Positions 63,145 through 63,933 of a DNA stretch of 63,933 bases are shown one piece after another; the first letter of the stretch is position 1, and each line of letters begins with the position of its first letter. Origin of the DNA: Eubacteriales bacterium. GTDB lineage: Bacteria > Bacillota > Clostridia > Lachnospirales > Lachnospiraceae. The stretch spans positions 1 through 63,933 of the forward strand of contig JAUNHC010000031.1 of the NCBI GenBank assembly GCA_030524175.1. Reading direction: 5' to 3'. The position numbers and the translations under genes are program-made. The notes below the pieces were generated by a model that saw nothing but the letters and a program-made list of their open reading frames with translations, had not been told where the DNA came from and searched no databases.

Positions 63145-63622
63145 GTTTACAGGAATAAAATACCTATAAAAAGTCCGTACCGCCAGAATTTATAGGTATT
63201 TCCCAGGCATCCTCAAGATATTTGCATCGTGAACAGGAAAAAATACCCATAAAAAATCTATACCTCCAGGATTTATAGGTATTTTCGGAACATCCTAAGG
63301 ATATATGGGACATGAATAGGAAAAAAATACCTATAAAAAGTCTGCATAACCAGAATTTATAGGTATTTCCCGAGTATTCACAGGATATATGGACCGTGTA
63401 AAGGGAAAAAGTACCTATAAAAAGTCTGCATCGCCAAAATTTATAGGTATTTCTCGGATATTTTCTAGATATATGGACTGTGTAAAGGAAAAAAGTACCT
63501 ATAAAAAGTCTGTATCACCAGAATTTATAGGTTATTCCCGGACATCCTCAGGATATTATCACCGTGAACAGGAAAAAAACACCCATAAGAAGTCCATTTC
63601 TCCAGAACTTATAGGTAATTCA
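63145..63622. repeat. Array of six 84-bp hairpin repeats
   Basis: TACCTATAAA-like motifs start at 63161, 63244, 63328, 63412, 63496 and 63580, a period of 83-84 bases. In each unit AAATACCTATAAA faces TTTATAGGTATTT across about 18 bases (first copy 63158-63170 and 63189-63201), forming a 9-13-bp hairpin. The stretch between hairpins (CATCCTCAGGATATATGGACCGTG...) is also conserved. The period is a multiple of three, so a 94-codon frame (63389-63673) crosses three units, but stops interrupt the others and no ribosome site is seen. Confidence 0.88.
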
Positions 63623-63703
63623 TATATATGGAACCCAAACTCCATTAACTGTGTACAAATCAAGCGAGCATAATTCTTGGCGTGGTTTTGGTTTTCAGTT
63701 TAA

Positions 63704-63733
63704 TTGCAGCAAAAGGCCGGGATATGCTATAAT
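63704..63733 (+). promoter_or_regulatory. Extended -10 promoter reading into the 68-bp repeats
   Basis: TTGCAG (63704-63709), 18 bases, TATAAT (63728-63733) preceded by TG at 63725-63726. Transcription would start at about 63740, exactly where the tandem repeats begin. Confidence 0.65.
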
Positions 63734-63742
63734 GAAGCTTAA

Positions 63743-63933
63743 CCATAAGGTCAAGCAGCTATCCGAAGGCCCATGAGCCGTAGAGCGAATGGTTAAGCGC
63801 TGCTGATTGCCCATAAGGTCAAGCAGCTATCCGAAGGCCCATGAGCCGTAGAGCGAATGGTTAAGCGCTGCTGATTGCCCATAAGGTCAAGCAGCTATCC
63901 GAAGGCCCATGAGCCGTAGAGCGAATGGTTAAG
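63743..63933 (+). repeat. Tandem 68-bp repeats at the window edge
   Basis: Units starting CCATAAGGTCAAGCAGCTAT lie at 63743, 63811 and 63879. The first two are complete and practically identical; the third is cut by the window end. Each contains AAGCGCTGCTGATTGC and GGCCCATGAGCC. The period is not a multiple of three. The near-identity suggests recent expansion or functional selection. Confidence 0.92.

Noticed and set aside
62923-63195. 90-codon plus-strand frame
   Set aside because: No ribosome site, unusual composition, and its end runs into the first hairpin repeat. The minus strand of the same stretch looks more protein-like but is interrupted by stops.
63389-63673. 94-codon frame with a 28-residue repeat
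   Set aside because: The repeat arises because the DNA period of 84 is divisible by three. Other units contain stops and there is no ribosome site, so it is not called a gene.
63145-63933. CRISPR array
   Set aside because: Unit lengths of 84 and 68 have no constant-repeat/variable-spacer structure, and no cas gene is present.

Overview
The window looks like chromosomal DNA of an anaerobic gut Firmicute, most probably a Lachnospiraceae member (Blautia, Lachnoclostridium or a relative). This rests on protein character (DUF4250 protein, TnpV remnant, Lachnospiraceae-type carbohydrate loci), strong AGGAGG ribosome sites, moderate G+C and consensus TTGACA/TATAAT promoters. No rRNA or tRNA gene was seen. 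Gene names come from motifs and remembered family features; no database search was possible.

Layout. 1-3640: a glucose-type PTS locus with a ribonucleic antiterminator in its leader, a three-domain EIICBA permease, its PRD antiterminator and an HPr that lacks the regulatory serine. 3700-6770: a CIRCE-controlled clpB with a tiny DUF4250 gene. 6780-9300: a YkgJ-like/pentapeptide-repeat protein divergent from a TetR regulator, then a DUF4177 protein and a P-loop kinase. 9430-13970: a MarR-controlled heterodimeric ABC exporter. 14150-19400: a PAS-PAS-GGDEF cyclase, an AraC regulator and a GH31 glycosidase. 19470-24590: a BceAB-like ABC transporter divergent from a LytTR two-component system, with four TGTAAA boxes between them. 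24790-25030: a candidate type I toxin-antitoxin pair. 25030-25930: a decayed gene and a roughly 410-nt structured RNA with its own promoter and terminator.

26050-32610 is a polyamine operon: SAM decarboxylase, arginine-type decarboxylase, spermidine synthase, agmatinase, carboxynorspermidine dehydrogenase and carboxynorspermidine decarboxylase. It therefore holds two chemically different routes from putrescine to spermidine. A HelD helicase follows. 34980-43290 is a glycan-uptake locus: a YesMN two-component system divergent from a sugar ABC importer and a GH95 fucosidase. 43700-44740 is a lipoprotein. 45080-52650 is a myo-inositol locus: a LacI regulator, then iolG, iolI, a GPH transporter fused to a cytidylate-kinase-like domain, iolE and iolH. 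Matching palindromes lie at the promoters of the regulator and of the operon.

52990-56690 carries housekeeping genes (methyltransferase, Hsp33, NAD synthase). At the end of nadE an A+T-rich accessory segment begins with a TnpV remnant. It contains a PD-(D/E)xK-like nuclease, small membrane peptides, an XRE regulator and an AbiE-type toxin-antitoxin pair. The window ends with an FMN-binding-like protein, an array of six 84-bp hairpin repeats, and a promoter followed by 68-bp tandem repeats running off the edge.
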